This document shows, piece by piece, positions 25,187-33,984 of a stretch of 53,663 nucleotides of DNA. Origin of the DNA: Campylobacteraceae bacterium (GTDB taxonomy: Bacteria; Campylobacterota; Campylobacteria; Campylobacterales; Sulfurovaceae). Position 1 is the stretch's first letter. Each line of letters begins with the position of its first letter. The position numbers and the translations under genes are program-made. The stretch covers positions 1-53,663 of the forward strand of contig JALWDJ010000006.1 of the NCBI GenBank assembly GCA_027014605.1, read 5' to 3'. The notes beneath the pieces were generated by a model. That model saw only the letters and a program-made list of their open reading frames with translations, had not been told where the DNA came from and did no database searches.

Positions 25187-26005
25187 TTATACTTTTTTAT
25201 ATATGAGTGTTACCCACTCATCTTTTACTCTTCTCTCTATTAACTCTAAGTCATTATAGACTTCAGTTACATCTTTCTCTTTTTTATCTAAAATGCCTGA
25301 AAGTATTAAAATACCATTTTTCTTCAGAACGCTTTTTAAATCTCTATCTATCATCTTAAGTACATCAGCAATAATATTGGCAATAATAGTGTTATACTCA
25401 CCTTTTGCCATATTAGCTGAACCCTCCCACAACTCGTCATACTCTACATTATTTAACTCAAAATTCTTTGCACAACTGTCAATAGATATTGGGTCAGTAT
25501 CACAAAGTTCAACTATAGCACCTAACTTTTTACATGCTAAACCTAAAATTCCTGAGCCACAACCAACATCTAATACCCTATCACTACTCTTAACAAATTT
25601 AGATATAGCCTCTAAACAAGAGAAAGTCGTAGCATGATGTCCTGAGCCAAATGCTAATGCTGGGTCTATTTTAATATTTATTTTACCCTCTTTTTTCTCA
25701 TACCAACTTGGATAGATATAAAACTTACTAACTTCAATTGGTTTGATAGAATTTTGATACCTTAATATCCAATCCTCGTTACTCTTTTTCTCTATTTTAT
25801 AATCAACTTCTATAGGTTTTCCTAAAGAGTTGATAAGAGACGCTATTGCATCTTTTATATATTCAACACTAGTTTCACTTCTAACAATAATTTTCCCTTT
25901 TCCTATCTCAACCCCATCACCTGCAATATTAGCAATAAAATCAGCAAGAAACTCTACAAAATTATCTTTTAGTGTAACTGTTAACTCATAATATTTATCT
26001 CTCAT
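25187..26005 (-). CDS. prmA: Ribosomal protein L11 methyltransferase
   Basis: A 272-residue cytoplasmic enzyme that trimethylates lysines of ribosomal protein L11. The N-terminal recognition domain is followed by the conserved linker [12 protein letters not shown] (about residue 118) and the SAM-binding motif [14 protein letters not shown] (about 141). Motif [10 protein letters not shown] (about 206) matches the NPPY-like position in the family. The ATG shares one base with the hisA stop, so translation is coupled. The prmA-ftsH order is widely kept in Campylobacterota. Confidence 0.92.
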   Translation of the reverse strand: MRDKYYELTVTLKDNFVEFLADFIANIAGDGVEIGKGKIIVRSETSVEYIKDAIASLINSLGKPIEVDYKIEKKSNEDWILRYQNSIKPIEVSKFYIYPSWYEKKEGKINIKIDPALAFGSGHHATTFSCLEAISKFVKSSDRVLDVGCGSGILGLACKKLGAIVELCDTDPISIDSCAKNFELNNVEYDELWEGSANMAKGEYNTIIANIIADVLKMIDRDLKSVLKKNGILILSGILDKKEKDVTEVYNDLELIERRVKDEWVTLIYKKV

Positions 26006-26718
26006 TATCTCTCCTCAGCCAATCTAAAAGCCTCCTCAAGATTAAGTGTTCCCTCATAAAAAGCCTTTCCTACAATAGTACCATCAATATTAGCATCAAT
26101 TAATCTCTTAATATCTTCTATATCCTTTAATCCACCACTAGCAATAGTCTCTACGCCTGAAGCCTCTTTTATCTCTAATGTAAAGTCAATATTAATTCCA
26201 CTAAGCATTCCATCTCTACTAACATCTGTGCAGATTATAGCTTGAACTCCTGCATTGGCAAACTCTCTCGCTAAATCGGTAGCTCTCATACTACTAACTT
26301 CACCCCAACCCTCAACTGCTACCATTCCATCAATAGCATCAATACCTACAACAATAGGATACTTTTTTGCCATATCTTTTACAAATTGTGAATTTCTAAG
26401 AGCAATTGAACCTAAGATTACTCTATCAATTCCAAGCTTAAGATACATCTTAATTATCTCTTCATCTCTAATTCCACCACCTAATTCTAACTTTAAGTTA
26501 CAATTCTCTCTAATTTTTTTAATCTGTTCTAAATTTTTTGGCTCTCCTGCAAATGCTCCATTTAAATCAACTAGATGTAGCCACTCACTTCCAAGCTCTT
26601 CAAATCTCTTAGCAACCTGCCATGGTTCACTACTATATATCTTAGCACTATTCATTAATCCTTTACTAAGTCTTACAGCTTTTCCATCTTTTAAATCTAT
26701 TGCTGGTAGTATTGTCAT
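26005..26718 (-). CDS. hisA: ProFAR isomerase, histidine biosynthesis
   Basis: A 237-residue cytoplasmic TIM-barrel enzyme that isomerises ProFAR to PRFAR, the fourth step of histidine synthesis. The catalytic aspartates are in [12 protein letters not shown] (residue 7-8) and [10 protein letters not shown] (about residue 167). The phosphate-binding glycines are in LGGGIRD and ASGGLKD. It starts two bases after the end of the TOPRIM-like gene and overlaps prmA by one base. HisH lies upstream beyond the two-gene ATPase/TOPRIM insert, so expression of hisA depends on transcription through that insert or on an internal start. Confidence 0.95.
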   Translation of the reverse strand: MTILPAIDLKDGKAVRLSKGLMNSAKIYSSEPWQVAKRFEELGSEWLHLVDLNGAFAGEPKNLEQIKKIRENCNLKLELGGGIRDEEIIKMYLKLGIDRVILGSIALRNSQFVKDMAKKYPIVVGIDAIDGMVAVEGWGEVSSMRATDLAREFANAGVQAIICTDVSRDGMLSGINIDFTLEIKEASGVETIASGGLKDIEDIKRLIDANIDGTIVGKAFYEGTLNLEEAFRLAEER

Positions 26719-26720
26719 TT

Positions 26721-27290
26721 TTATATTCCTTTAAATAAGTCTATTAATTTATCTTTTAGTGGTTGAAATCTATCATCTTTAAAATCAAATTGAGGGTAAG
26801 GGTATAAATCTCTATATAAATTAGCTATAGGTTTTTTATTAGGTTTTACTTTTTCTACTTCTAAACACATTACTAATTTATCAAAATACTTATAGCACTC
26901 TTTTTTGTTAATAGTCTCTAGTAAAAAATAGTCTAAATTTTTATTAAATATATAAACATCTATTTCAATTTTCCAATCTAACTCTTTTATTAGGTTATTA
27001 AAACAGTTTTTAGATTTTTCCATTCCATTACAATTTTTATCATCTTTTTCAAAGTCACAATCAAAAATAAAAAGAGCCTTTTTTATCTCAAAACCTATTT
27101 TTTGAGAGAGTCTATTATACTTTATATGGTTTTTATTTAATAGTTTAGATTTACTGCCCATTATCTCAATATAGTTATTAAAATTTATACTATCTTGAAT
27201 ATCTAATTTTTTATCTTTTTTTAGGTGATTTAAGAAAGAAACAATAAAATTTTTATCATCATTGCCTTCAACAAAAATTCTTAGAGACAT
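26721..27290 (-). CDS. TOPRIM-like protein (DUF3226 type), defence-like partner
   Basis: A 189-residue cytoplasmic protein resembling the DUF3226 group of TOPRIM-like proteins. The N-terminal [12 protein letters not shown] places the metal-binding Glu at residue 8 and Asp at 11-12; the second acidic motif [11 protein letters not shown] has Asp77 and Asp79. This E...DxD layout is what OLD nucleases and the AriB effector of PARIS use to bind metal. The end ([19 protein letters not shown]) fits the family's usual C terminus. The start overlaps the ATPase gene by ten bases, so the two are made together. A nuclease or regulatory role is inferred from this pairing; DNA or RNA cleavage has not been shown for this family to my knowledge. 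Confidence 0.75.
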   Translation of the reverse strand: MSLRIFVEGNDDKNFIVSFLNHLKKDKKLDIQDSINFNNYIEIMGSKSKLLNKNHIKYNRLSQKIGFEIKKALFIFDCDFEKDDKNCNGMEKSKNCFNNLIKELDWKIEIDVYIFNKNLDYFLLETINKKECYKYFDKLVMCLEVEKVKPNKKPIANLYRDLYPYPQFDFKDDRFQPLKDKLIDLFKGI

Positions 27291-28243
27291 CCTCTTACCT
27301 CATGCTCTTGTTCTATCTCATCTATAAACCAATCATAAGGATAAATAAAAGCTTTTATCTCCTCTTCTCTTTTACAGAGTTCTATAAATGCTATCTCTTT
27401 ATCTTCTAATTTTTTAGCTACTCTTGCATAAGACTCTATACACTCTTTTGAATGGGTTGTTGCAAAGACTTGGACATTTTGTTCTTTTGATATTTTTAGG
27501 ATTATTTCCCAGAGTTTATCTAAGTTTGTATAGTGGATTCCATTTCCAACTTCATCAATAAATAGATAACCATTTTCACAAGCGTATAGAGAACTAATTA
27601 TAGAAATATATTCTTTTAATCCATCACCAAAATCGTTTATATCTTTATAATCTCCATTTTTTACTTTACATTTTGCCTGATTTTGAATGATTTTGAATTT
27701 TTCAATATTTTCATCAAAAATATTAATATATTTATTCAACAATTCTTCTTTATCTTTTAATTGAACTGCTTTATATGATAATTCTAATTCATAATTTGTA
27801 AAACCTACATTATCAATAAAAGAGATATTTTCAATATAATCATAATCTTCAAAATCTTGAGAAAAATCATTTTTATCTAATTTACTTCCTAAAATATAAT
27901 ATTTTTTTTTAGAATTTTTAATTTCAATATGAAAATTAGTATCTCGAAGATTAGATTTTACTTCATAATTTTTTATTTTATTTAATATTTTATATATTTT
28001 AGGTTCATTATTGTCAATATATTCAATATAGTTTCTAGTATGTTCTATTGCATATAAAGCATAAATTATATAATTTATATCTTTTGCATGAACATTCACA
28101 TAAACAGCCTCCATAAAAGCCGTTTTCCCTACATTATTTTTTCCACCAATAAGATTAACTCTTCCAAACCCCTCTGCTCTAAAATCTTTAAAACATTTAA
28201 AATTTTTAATCTCTATATTTTTAATAAAATGCTCTCTACTCAT
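27281..28243 (-). CDS. ABC-type AAA ATPase, OLD/AriA-like
   Basis: A 320-residue cytoplasmic ATPase of the AAA_15/AAA_21 type found in OLD, Gabija-like and PARIS defence systems. Walker A is GKNNVGKT at residues 34-41, a degenerate signature FGDGLKEYISI lies at about 205, Walker B is LFIDEVGNGIH with Asp230 and Glu231, and the switch histidine is His264 in ATTHSKE. The central residues 50-200 are charged and divergent, as usual for the partner-binding coiled region. It starts 18 bases after hisH and overlaps the TOPRIM gene by ten bases. There is no fused TOPRIM domain; that function is in the next gene, giving a split OLD-type arrangement. Confidence 0.8.
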   Translation of the reverse strand: MSREHFIKNIEIKNFKCFKDFRAEGFGRVNLIGGKNNVGKTAFMEAVYVNVHAKDINYIIYALYAIEHTRNYIEYIDNNEPKIYKILNKIKNYEVKSNLRDTNFHIEIKNSKKKYYILGSKLDKNDFSQDFEDYDYIENISFIDNVGFTNYELELSYKAVQLKDKEELLNKYINIFDENIEKFKIIQNQAKCKVKNGDYKDINDFGDGLKEYISIISSLYACENGYLFIDEVGNGIHYTNLDKLWEIILKISKEQNVQVFATTHSKECIESYARVAKKLEDKEIAFIELCKREEEIKAFIYPYDWFIDEIEQEHEVRGCL

Positions 28244-28261
28244 TAGTTTTCCTTGTAGTAA

Positions 28262-28882
28262 TTATAGATTTACAAAATTCTCTATAATTTTAAGTCCATT
28301 CTTATGGCTCTTTTCTGGGTGTGGTTGTATTCCATATATATTATCTCTATTAACAGCACTAACAAACTCATATCCATAGTAGCTTTTTCCAATAACATAT
28401 TTTTCATTACACTTAACATGATATGAGTGAACAAAATAGAGATAGAAATCATTTTTTAATCCTGCAAATAGAGGGCAACCACGAGGGTTTGCCCCTACAA
28501 ATATTTCATTCCAACCCATGTGGGGAACTTTCAGTTTATGGTCAAATTCTTCTCTATTAAATGGGACAACCTCTCCATCTATTAATCCTAATCCTTTATG
28601 TTCTCCAAACTCTTTTGAGCTATTAAATAGTAATTGCATTCCAAGACATATACCAAGAAGTGGTCTATTAGTAGATACAAAGTCTATAATAGCACTATCC
28701 ATACTATTTTCTCTTAAGTGTTGCATAGCATCACCAAATGCTCCAACACCAGGTAAGATTAGCTTATCATACTCTTTAAGTTTTAAAGGGTTACTCTCTA
28801 CTCTAATAGAAGCACCAATTTTATTAAAGGCATTTATAACTGACGCTAAATTCCCCATATTATAATCTACAATTCCTATCAT
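28262..28882 (-). CDS. hisH: Imidazole glycerol phosphate synthase, glutaminase subunit
   Basis: A 206-residue cytoplasmic glutamine amidotransferase that supplies ammonia to HisF in histidine synthesis. The nucleophilic Cys is in LGICLGMQLL (about residue 79), and the His and Glu are in IQPHPEKSH. The N terminus IVDYNMGNL and the oxyanion loop LPGVGAFGDAM are also standard. An unusual insert VGANPRGCP replaces the normal short loop before PLFAGL; it is encoded by a GC-rich palindromic repeat (28472-28498) that fits in frame as nine codons. The catalytic residues are intact, so the protein should still work. It heads the minus-strand run leading to ftsH. Confidence 0.94.
   Translation of the reverse strand: MIGIVDYNMGNLASVINAFNKIGASIRVESNPLKLKEYDKLILPGVGAFGDAMQHLRENSMDSAIIDFVSTNRPLLGICLGMQLLFNSSKEFGEHKGLGLIDGEVVPFNREEFDHKLKVPHMGWNEIFVGANPRGCPLFAGLKNDFYLYFVHSYHVKCNEKYVIGKSYYGYEFVSAVNRDNIYGIQPHPEKSHKNGLKIIENFVNL
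28472..28498. repeat. REP-like GC-rich palindromic element in hisH
   Basis: A 27-base GC-rich segment whose ends pair (GGGCAACC at 28473-28480 with GGTTTGCCC at 28486-28494, one bulged base) around the centre ACGAG. It is much richer in G and C than all neighbouring DNA and adds nine codons in frame (VGANPRGCP) to hisH. The pattern (gtaggggc...gtggttgccc) resembles short palindromic repeats dispersed in many bacterial genomes and linked to RAYT transposases. Confidence 0.6.
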
Positions 28883-28989
28883 AGTAACTCCGTATAATTT
28901 AATGAGATTATATCAAAATAAGTTAAACTCTTAAGTAAAAATTACAGATAGTCTCTGTAAAATGGGTATCTAACTTTTAAGGATTTTAT

Positions 28990-29871
28990 ATGCTTGACTA
29001 TTTTACACATAAGCCAAATCTAAACAGTATTAAATTAGTTATGACTATTTTGGTTAAAAATGAGGCTGATATTATAGAGGCTAATATTAGAACTCACTCC
29101 AATTTAGGAGTTGATGCTTTTACGGTTATGGATAATAACTCAACTGATGGGACTAGAGAGATTTTATCTAAATTATCTAAAAAGTTTGATATTACTATTA
29201 TTGATGAAAAGGGCTATTATCAACAGAAAAAGTTTATGACAAAACTTGCATTTTTAGCTAAAAAAAAATATAAGCCAGATTGGATTATAAATAGTGATGC
29301 GGATGAGTTTTGGATACCAATAGATAGTAAAAATTTAAAAGAGCATTTGGCATTTAAGGGTGGAGTAGTCAGAGTAGATAGATTTAATATGTTACCTCTA
29401 GTTAAGTCAATAGAGAAAGATAATATATTTTTTAACTCAATCTATGAGGTTACTAATCAGATAAATTATAGATTTTTAAAGAGAGAAGATATATCCATAC
29501 TACTTGGTCAAGCTAGTAGAAAGGTAATAACCAATCCTCATGGATTAATAAAGATAAATTCAGGTAACCATAGTGCAGAGCATATTGCATTTTGGGATAA
29601 AAAGTCTATTAAAGGTATTAGAAACTATCACTATCCTATTAGGAGCTATAAGCAGTTTGAAAAGAGAGTAGTTACAAGAAAAGAGGTGTTAGAGAATTTT
29701 CCTAATGTGAAGATGGGAGACCACTATAGAGATTTAGTTAAGAAATATAATAGTGGAGATTTAAAAGAGGAGTATATGAGATATATATTTAACAAAAATG
29801 AGATAGAGTTTTTAGAGAAGATAGGTATAGTATCTAAAAATAGTTTACCATCAGAGGTTATAATTAGATAA
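28990..29871 (+). CDS. Glycosyltransferase family 2-like protein
   Basis: A 293-residue cytoplasmic glycosyltransferase with a GT-A fold of the Glyco_tranf_2_4 type. The nucleotide-sugar binding start is MTILVKNEADIIEANI (about residues 18-33), the second motif DNNSTDGTRE is at about residue 52, and the metal-binding NSDADEFWIP at about residue 102. Such enzymes add sugars to lipopolysaccharide, capsule or proteins; donor and acceptor cannot be read here. Its stop shares one base with the start of the following glycan gene, so they act together. Both are separated from the larger glycan locus at 37.6-42.7 kb. Confidence 0.8.
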   Translation: MLDYFTHKPNLNSIKLVMTILVKNEADIIEANIRTHSNLGVDAFTVMDNNSTDGTREILSKLSKKFDITIIDEKGYYQQKKFMTKLAFLAKKKYKPDWIINSDADEFWIPIDSKNLKEHLAFKGGVVRVDRFNMLPLVKSIEKDNIFFNSIYEVTNQINYRFLKREDISILLGQASRKVITNPHGLIKINSGNHSAEHIAFWDKKSIKGIRNYHYPIRSYKQFEKRVVTRKEVLENFPNVKMGDHYRDLVKKYNSGDLKEEYMRYIFNKNEIEFLEKIGIVSKNSLPSEVIIR

Positions 29872-31196
29872 TGATAAATACACTTATATATGGAATGCAC
29901 TGGAAGAGTCAAACTAAAGCTATTAGAGAGCTTGAGGCAAATGGGCTTATAGATGTTAAAGTGTGGATAGGTAAAAATAGAGATAATAGTATAAATATTG
30001 GAAAGCTTAGACGAGTTAGAGTAGAAAAAGAACCATATAGTGGAGTTAATAGTAATATTTATGATGAGGTTTACAAAGAAGCATTTACAACTTTTTTAGA
30101 CATGTTTGCAAGAAATCCATCTCAATATGCTATTACACACCAAGAGGCAATTAATCTATATAACTACTTTTTTGACTATTTTTCTAAACTTCTATATGAT
30201 AATAAGATAAAGCTAATGATTTTCTATATGTTTCCACATTTTGGAAGTGACTATTTATTAACGGTTATAGCTAAGAAGTTAGATATAAAGATGATATTAA
30301 TGTATCAATCTCTTATCCCAAATAGATTTCAATTTGTAACTAATTTAGATGATTATGGAGATTTTAAAACATCACTCCCTAAGTTTGACTATCCATACCA
30401 AAAGATAGAGTTTGGAGCTAAAAAAGTTCAATTCTATATGAAAAATATTAAACTTAAATATAGAAGTTGTAACTATACTCTATTACAGAAGCTTAGAAGA
30501 TATATATTTAGAAGTGTTGGAAGAATGACTCTTTTAGGATTAATTAAGAGCTATATAGATTGTCTAAAATTTAAATATTACTACAATAAGATGAAGCATA
30601 ACTCTATAGATACTACAAAAAAATATGTCTATTTCCCTCTTCAGATGCAACCAGAGATGACAACATCTACTCTTGGTGGAGTATATAGTGACCAGATTTT
30701 AGCTATTGAGAAAATATCAAATATTATCCCTAAAGATTGGATTATATATGTAAAGGAGAACCCAAAACAGCTAGAGGGGCATAGAGGAGAGTATTTTTTT
30801 AAGAGATTATCGCTTATTAAAAGTGTTAAATATCTCTCAAAAGAGGTAAATAGTTTTGATTTAATTGATGGTTGTGCGTTTATTGCTAATGTTTCAGGTA
30901 CAGTTGGTTGGGAGGGGCTACTTGCAAATAGGGTTACAGTTCTATTTGGTAAGAGTTGGTATCAAAATTTTAGTGGAATTATAAAATATCATAAAGATTT
31001 AACTCTAAAAGAGATATTGGATACTAAGATAGATAAATCAAAATTAGAAAAAGATTACAATAACTATATATTACATACAGCCAATGGTATAGTTGATAGA
31101 GGATATATTGCAAACTTTAAAGAGTATAGTGATGAAGATAATGCAAAATATCTAAAAGAGTCATTAGAAAAAATTATAAGATATATGATTATATAA
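29871..31196 (+). CDS. Capsule polysaccharide biosynthesis-like protein
   Basis: A 441-residue cytoplasmic protein resembling the capsule polysaccharide export and modification family that includes KpsS-like Kdo transferases. The C-terminal half has the best match: YVYFPLQMQPEMTTS (about residue 248), WIIYVKENPKQ (about 291), and NVSGTVGWEGLLANRV (about 344), a typical GT-B-like glycine and glutamate motif of this family. The N-terminal half (residues 1-230) is divergent. It overlaps the GT2-like gene by one base, and 39 bases later a YfaZ-like gene begins. The exact sugar transferred is not known. Confidence 0.68.
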   Translation: MINTLIYGMHWKSQTKAIRELEANGLIDVKVWIGKNRDNSINIGKLRRVRVEKEPYSGVNSNIYDEVYKEAFTTFLDMFARNPSQYAITHQEAINLYNYFFDYFSKLLYDNKIKLMIFYMFPHFGSDYLLTVIAKKLDIKMILMYQSLIPNRFQFVTNLDDYGDFKTSLPKFDYPYQKIEFGAKKVQFYMKNIKLKYRSCNYTLLQKLRRYIFRSVGRMTLLGLIKSYIDCLKFKYYYNKMKHNSIDTTKKYVYFPLQMQPEMTTSTLGGVYSDQILAIEKISNIIPKDWIIYVKENPKQLEGHRGEYFFKRLSLIKSVKYLSKEVNSFDLIDGCAFIANVSGTVGWEGLLANRVTVLFGKSWYQNFSGIIKYHKDLTLKEILDTKIDKSKLEKDYNNYILHTANGIVDRGYIANFKEYSDEDNAKYLKESLEKIIRYMII

Positions 31197-31241
31197 TTTA
31201 TGATATAATAAATAAGATAAACAACAAAGAGAGGTATGGAA

Positions 31242-31853
31242 ATGTTAAAAAAAATAGTAATAACTCTATTAATTTTATATGGAGTTCTATATGCAGATAG
31301 TGGTGTAGGTGTAAATGTAAACAGAGATGATTTAGAGATAGAGGGAACACTTGATTCAAGAAATTTAGCTATGTTACAGACTAGCAGTACAATATTTTTA
31401 GGTGATTTTAATTTTATTAATATTGATAATGATATAAAAAATTCAAAATTAGCTGGTGTTGGAATTGGTGCTACAAATAGACTTGAAGGAGTTGATGGAG
31501 TAGAGCTTACTTTTGGTGCAAAACTTATTTTAAGTAAAGCAGAAGATAATAGAAAAGGTATTGATAAATGGTTTTCAGCAGTTCCTCTTATGGGTATGGT
31601 ACACTATAAATTTCCTCCATTAATGTTTAATATCCCTCCTATATCATTAGAAGGTAAAATATTATATGCCCCTGGTGCATTAGCATTTGGTGATTCTAAT
31701 AGTTATAGTGAATTTAGAGTATCTGGAGATATTGAGATGATAGAAAATATCAAAATATACGCTGGATATAGAAATATTATTACAGGTTACTCTTTTGATA
31801 AAAACTATGTGTTTAACAATGGATTTTATGGAGGTTTAAAATTTATATATTAA
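31242..31853 (+). CDS. YfaZ-like outer membrane protein
   Basis: A 203-residue exported beta-barrel protein similar to YfaZ, a small outer membrane protein of unknown role. A signal peptide ends near LYADS (residue 18-20). The rest has alternating strands (ELTFGAKLILSK, GMVHYKFPP, IKIYAGYRNI) ending in GGLKFIY, with an aromatic last residue typical of outer membrane barrels. I chose the ATG at 31242, since GAGG sits seven bases upstream of it; the ATG at 31236 would overlap that binding site. It follows two glycan genes with its own binding site. A link to capsule export is possible only from position. Confidence 0.72.
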   Translation: MLKKIVITLLILYGVLYADSGVGVNVNRDDLEIEGTLDSRNLAMLQTSSTIFLGDFNFINIDNDIKNSKLAGVGIGATNRLEGVDGVELTFGAKLILSKAEDNRKGIDKWFSAVPLMGMVHYKFPPLMFNIPPISLEGKILYAPGALAFGDSNSYSEFRVSGDIEMIENIKIYAGYRNIITGYSFDKNYVFNNGFYGGLKFIY

Positions 31854-32062
31854 TTATATTTATAAGTAGAATTTAATAATTTCTACCTATAAAACATATT
31901 TTATCTATTTTAAATATTTTTAAATAATCTTTCTAAAAGTCCAAATAATAGCTGTTTTAAAAGTATCTTTTTTCCTCCTAAACTAATATTTTCTATATAC
32001 AAATTTTATATTTTTGATTATAATTAAGAAAAAAAAATAGTTAATTATAAAAAGGAAATATA

Positions 32063-33382
32063 GTGAAAAAAATTATATTACTAATTGCTATAATAGTTAA
32101 CTCTATTGTAGCTAATACAATCTTAATTAAAGGAGAAAGAGAGAAAAGTAATATTGATTATATGCCATCAAATGATGTAAAAGATACAATTGAAATTCCT
32201 CAAAACCTAACAGAGTTTTCAAAACAAGCAGAGTATATGTCAAGAGAAGAACAACTTAATTATGATAGAGAGTATAATGAGAAGTTTTTTAAACCTTGGA
32301 ATATATCTAGTATGGGGCTAAGTGAGGGAGAAAAAACTTGGCAGTTTATGTATGCTAAAAAACAGATGTATAGAATAGATGGTACAAAAATATCTAAAAA
32401 ATGGTTTAAAAGAGAAATTGAAAACTCAAATTTCAAAGCTTATGAGTCTATAAATAGGGATGCCATTATAATAAAACACTCTGACTTAAAATTATATCCT
32501 ACAGATGAAGAGTTCTATTATAATATACATCAAACAGGAGAGGGATTTCCATTTGATTATAATCAAAATAGCTCTGTTTATATAAATACACCTATATTTA
32601 TATCTCACTACTCAAAAGATAAAAAGTGGGTATTCGTAAAGACTCCATTTGCTTTTGGTTGGATAAAAGTAGAAAATATAGCCTTTGTAACACCACAATT
32701 TAAAGAGAAGTTTCAAACAGAAAGATTTGCAATTACAACAACAGATAATCTTAAACTTATAGATGATGGTATAGAGATTTCACTTATTAAACTTGGTACA
32801 ATTTTTCCTATGCATGTAGATACAAATGAGTATTTCGTAGCACTTAAAGATGAGAAAGGTTATGCTTATATGAAAAAGGTTGAACCTCAAGATATTAATA
32901 TTCTTGTAAAAAAACCAATAAAGTTTAATCAATTCAATATTGCATATATAGGCAAACAATTAATAGGAGAGCCTTATGGGTGGGGTGGAAAACTAAAAAC
33001 TAGAGACTGCTCTACATTTACAAGAGATTTTTTTGCTCCATTTGGTATATATTTACCTAGAAACTCAAAACAACAGGCAAAAAGTGGGGATTATTTATCA
33101 CTAAAAGGTATGAGCAAAGAGGAGAAAAAAGAGACAATATTAACCTATGGAAAACCTTGTCGCTCTCTTTTAGTACTCCCTGGACATGTTACAATATATT
33201 TAGGACAAAAAGATGGACAACCAATTATTATGCACAACTATTGGGGTGTTAGATTAAAAGATGGAACTAAGAGAGTTTTAGGTCGCTCAGTAATTACGAC
33301 TACTGAAATTGGAAAAGAATTACCTAATGTTAAAGAAAAGAGTATGTTAATTAATACAATTAAAGGATTAGTTAATTTTTAG
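32063..33382 (+). CDS. Exported SH3/NlpC-P60 peptidoglycan endopeptidase
   Basis: A 439-residue exported enzyme. It starts with GTG (AAAGGAAA upstream) and a signal peptide (residues 1-17). Residues about 70-280 match the paired SH3 domains that precede the catalytic domain in the larger NlpC/P60 enzymes (NHxxFxxPW-like start FFKPWN, then HYSKDKKWVFV and GWIKVENIAFV). The C-terminal NlpC/P60 domain has the catalytic Cys in KTRDCSTFTRDFF (about residue 316), His in LPGHVTIYLG and a late His in IIMHNYWG. It should cut peptide stems in the periplasm. A TATAAT at 32019-32024 is a likely promoter. The following 600 bases hold no gene. Confidence 0.85.
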   Translation: MKKIILLIAIIVNSIVANTILIKGEREKSNIDYMPSNDVKDTIEIPQNLTEFSKQAEYMSREEQLNYDREYNEKFFKPWNISSMGLSEGEKTWQFMYAKKQMYRIDGTKISKKWFKREIENSNFKAYESINRDAIIIKHSDLKLYPTDEEFYYNIHQTGEGFPFDYNQNSSVYINTPIFISHYSKDKKWVFVKTPFAFGWIKVENIAFVTPQFKEKFQTERFAITTTDNLKLIDDGIEISLIKLGTIFPMHVDTNEYFVALKDEKGYAYMKKVEPQDINILVKKPIKFNQFNIAYIGKQLIGEPYGWGGKLKTRDCSTFTRDFFAPFGIYLPRNSKQQAKSGDYLSLKGMSKEEKKETILTYGKPCRSLLVLPGHVTIYLGQKDGQPIIMHNYWGVRLKDGTKRVLGRSVITTTEIGKELPNVKEKSMLINTIKGLVNF

Positions 33383-33550
33383 GTGAACTACCTTTAGCTA
33401 AAAAGCTAGAGGCTTCCTAATTAGGAGATTCCAACAAATCTGAATTTGAAAGGCTTTCTGATTTATAGTTTTGAACAAAATATAATTCGCAATCCTCTTC
33501 CATAATCTATGATTTGGGAGAGTGAAGTTCAGGCTCTACAATAAACTCAC
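33383..33550 (-). mobile_element. Possible IS200/IS605-type right end remnant
   Basis: Directly after the P60 stop, CCTTTAGCT and AGCTAGAGG form a nine-base hairpin (33391-33412, one G-T pair), followed by the exact palindrome TCCTAATTAGGA (33415-33426). A hairpin of this form near GAAGCCTCTAGC on the minus strand recalls the right ends of IS200/IS605-type elements and the tail of TnpB genes. No transposase motif such as the TnpB zinc finger or HUH site is found, and the minus-strand frames have stops, so at most a decayed end remains. Confidence 0.3.
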
Positions 33551-33706
33551 TCCGACAAGAAAAACATACAAAAATTTCCAAAATAGTATTAAGAAATCTG
33601 TAAATCTCTGCTTTATCGTTTGAGTAGCACTTGATAGCCACTCTTTACCTGCATCACTATTCCACTTCAAACAGAGACACTATTAATCTCATATTGAAGA
33701 TTTCTA
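33551..33706 (-). repeat. Dispersed 156-base repeat, copy 1
   Basis: This segment matches 53508-53663 over its full length in the same orientation: the first 120 or so bases have about nine differences by eye, with a small gap near the end. Six of the nine changes fall in a hairpin whose two arms (minus strand GAGTGGC and GCTACTC here; GAGTAGT and ACTACTC in copy 2) stay complementary. Coding is doubtful. The strand is set arbitrarily to minus. Confidence 0.75.
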
Positions 33707-33984
33707 TTTAATAGAAGGAACTCGTTAGCACTTTTTTAATCTACAAGACATAATCCACCCAAAATTTTAATGTAATTTTGTCAAATATTTAAATTACCTC
33801 GAACACCTTTAAGTTCATTAGGTAAAAAAGAGATAAAATATCATTTTAAATTACATTTTTAGAGAGTTTCATAACTCTCTAAGTAGAATTATATATATAA
33901 GTATCTTAAAAAATGTTAAAATATATTAGATTTTTTTAGAAAATATAAGATTTTCTGTAACAGTTACTTAACCTTTTTTTTCTA

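Larger units (their letters stand above)
33383..33984. other. Gene-poor 602-base region
   Basis: Between the P60 peptidase and the SPOR lipoprotein there is no credible gene. It contains the possible insertion-element end (33383-33550), the dispersed repeat (33551-33706), an AT-rich stretch, and a hairpin with a ten-base stem at 33859-33882 (AGAGAGTT/AACTCTCT core, loop TCAT) that lies about 100 bases beyond the end of the minus-strand lipoprotein gene. That hairpin has no T run on either side. Confidence 0.55.

Noticed and set aside
26255-26734. A 159-codon plus-strand ORF opposite hisA
   Set aside because: Shadow of hisA, which has all catalytic motifs; composition is Ser/Leu/Ile-rich without family features.
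31866-31886. Hairpin GTAGAA/TTCTAC resembling a Cas12a direct repeat (AATTTCTAC)
   Set aside because: It occurs once, no repeat-spacer pattern or cas gene is in the window, and it fits a weak terminator after the YfaZ-like gene.
33551-33690. A minus-strand reading frame in repeat copy 1 (containing WNSDAGKE)
   Set aside because: The same frame in copy 2 has in-frame stops, another frame is open only in parts, and changes cluster in a pairing stem; no start codon with a binding site is present.
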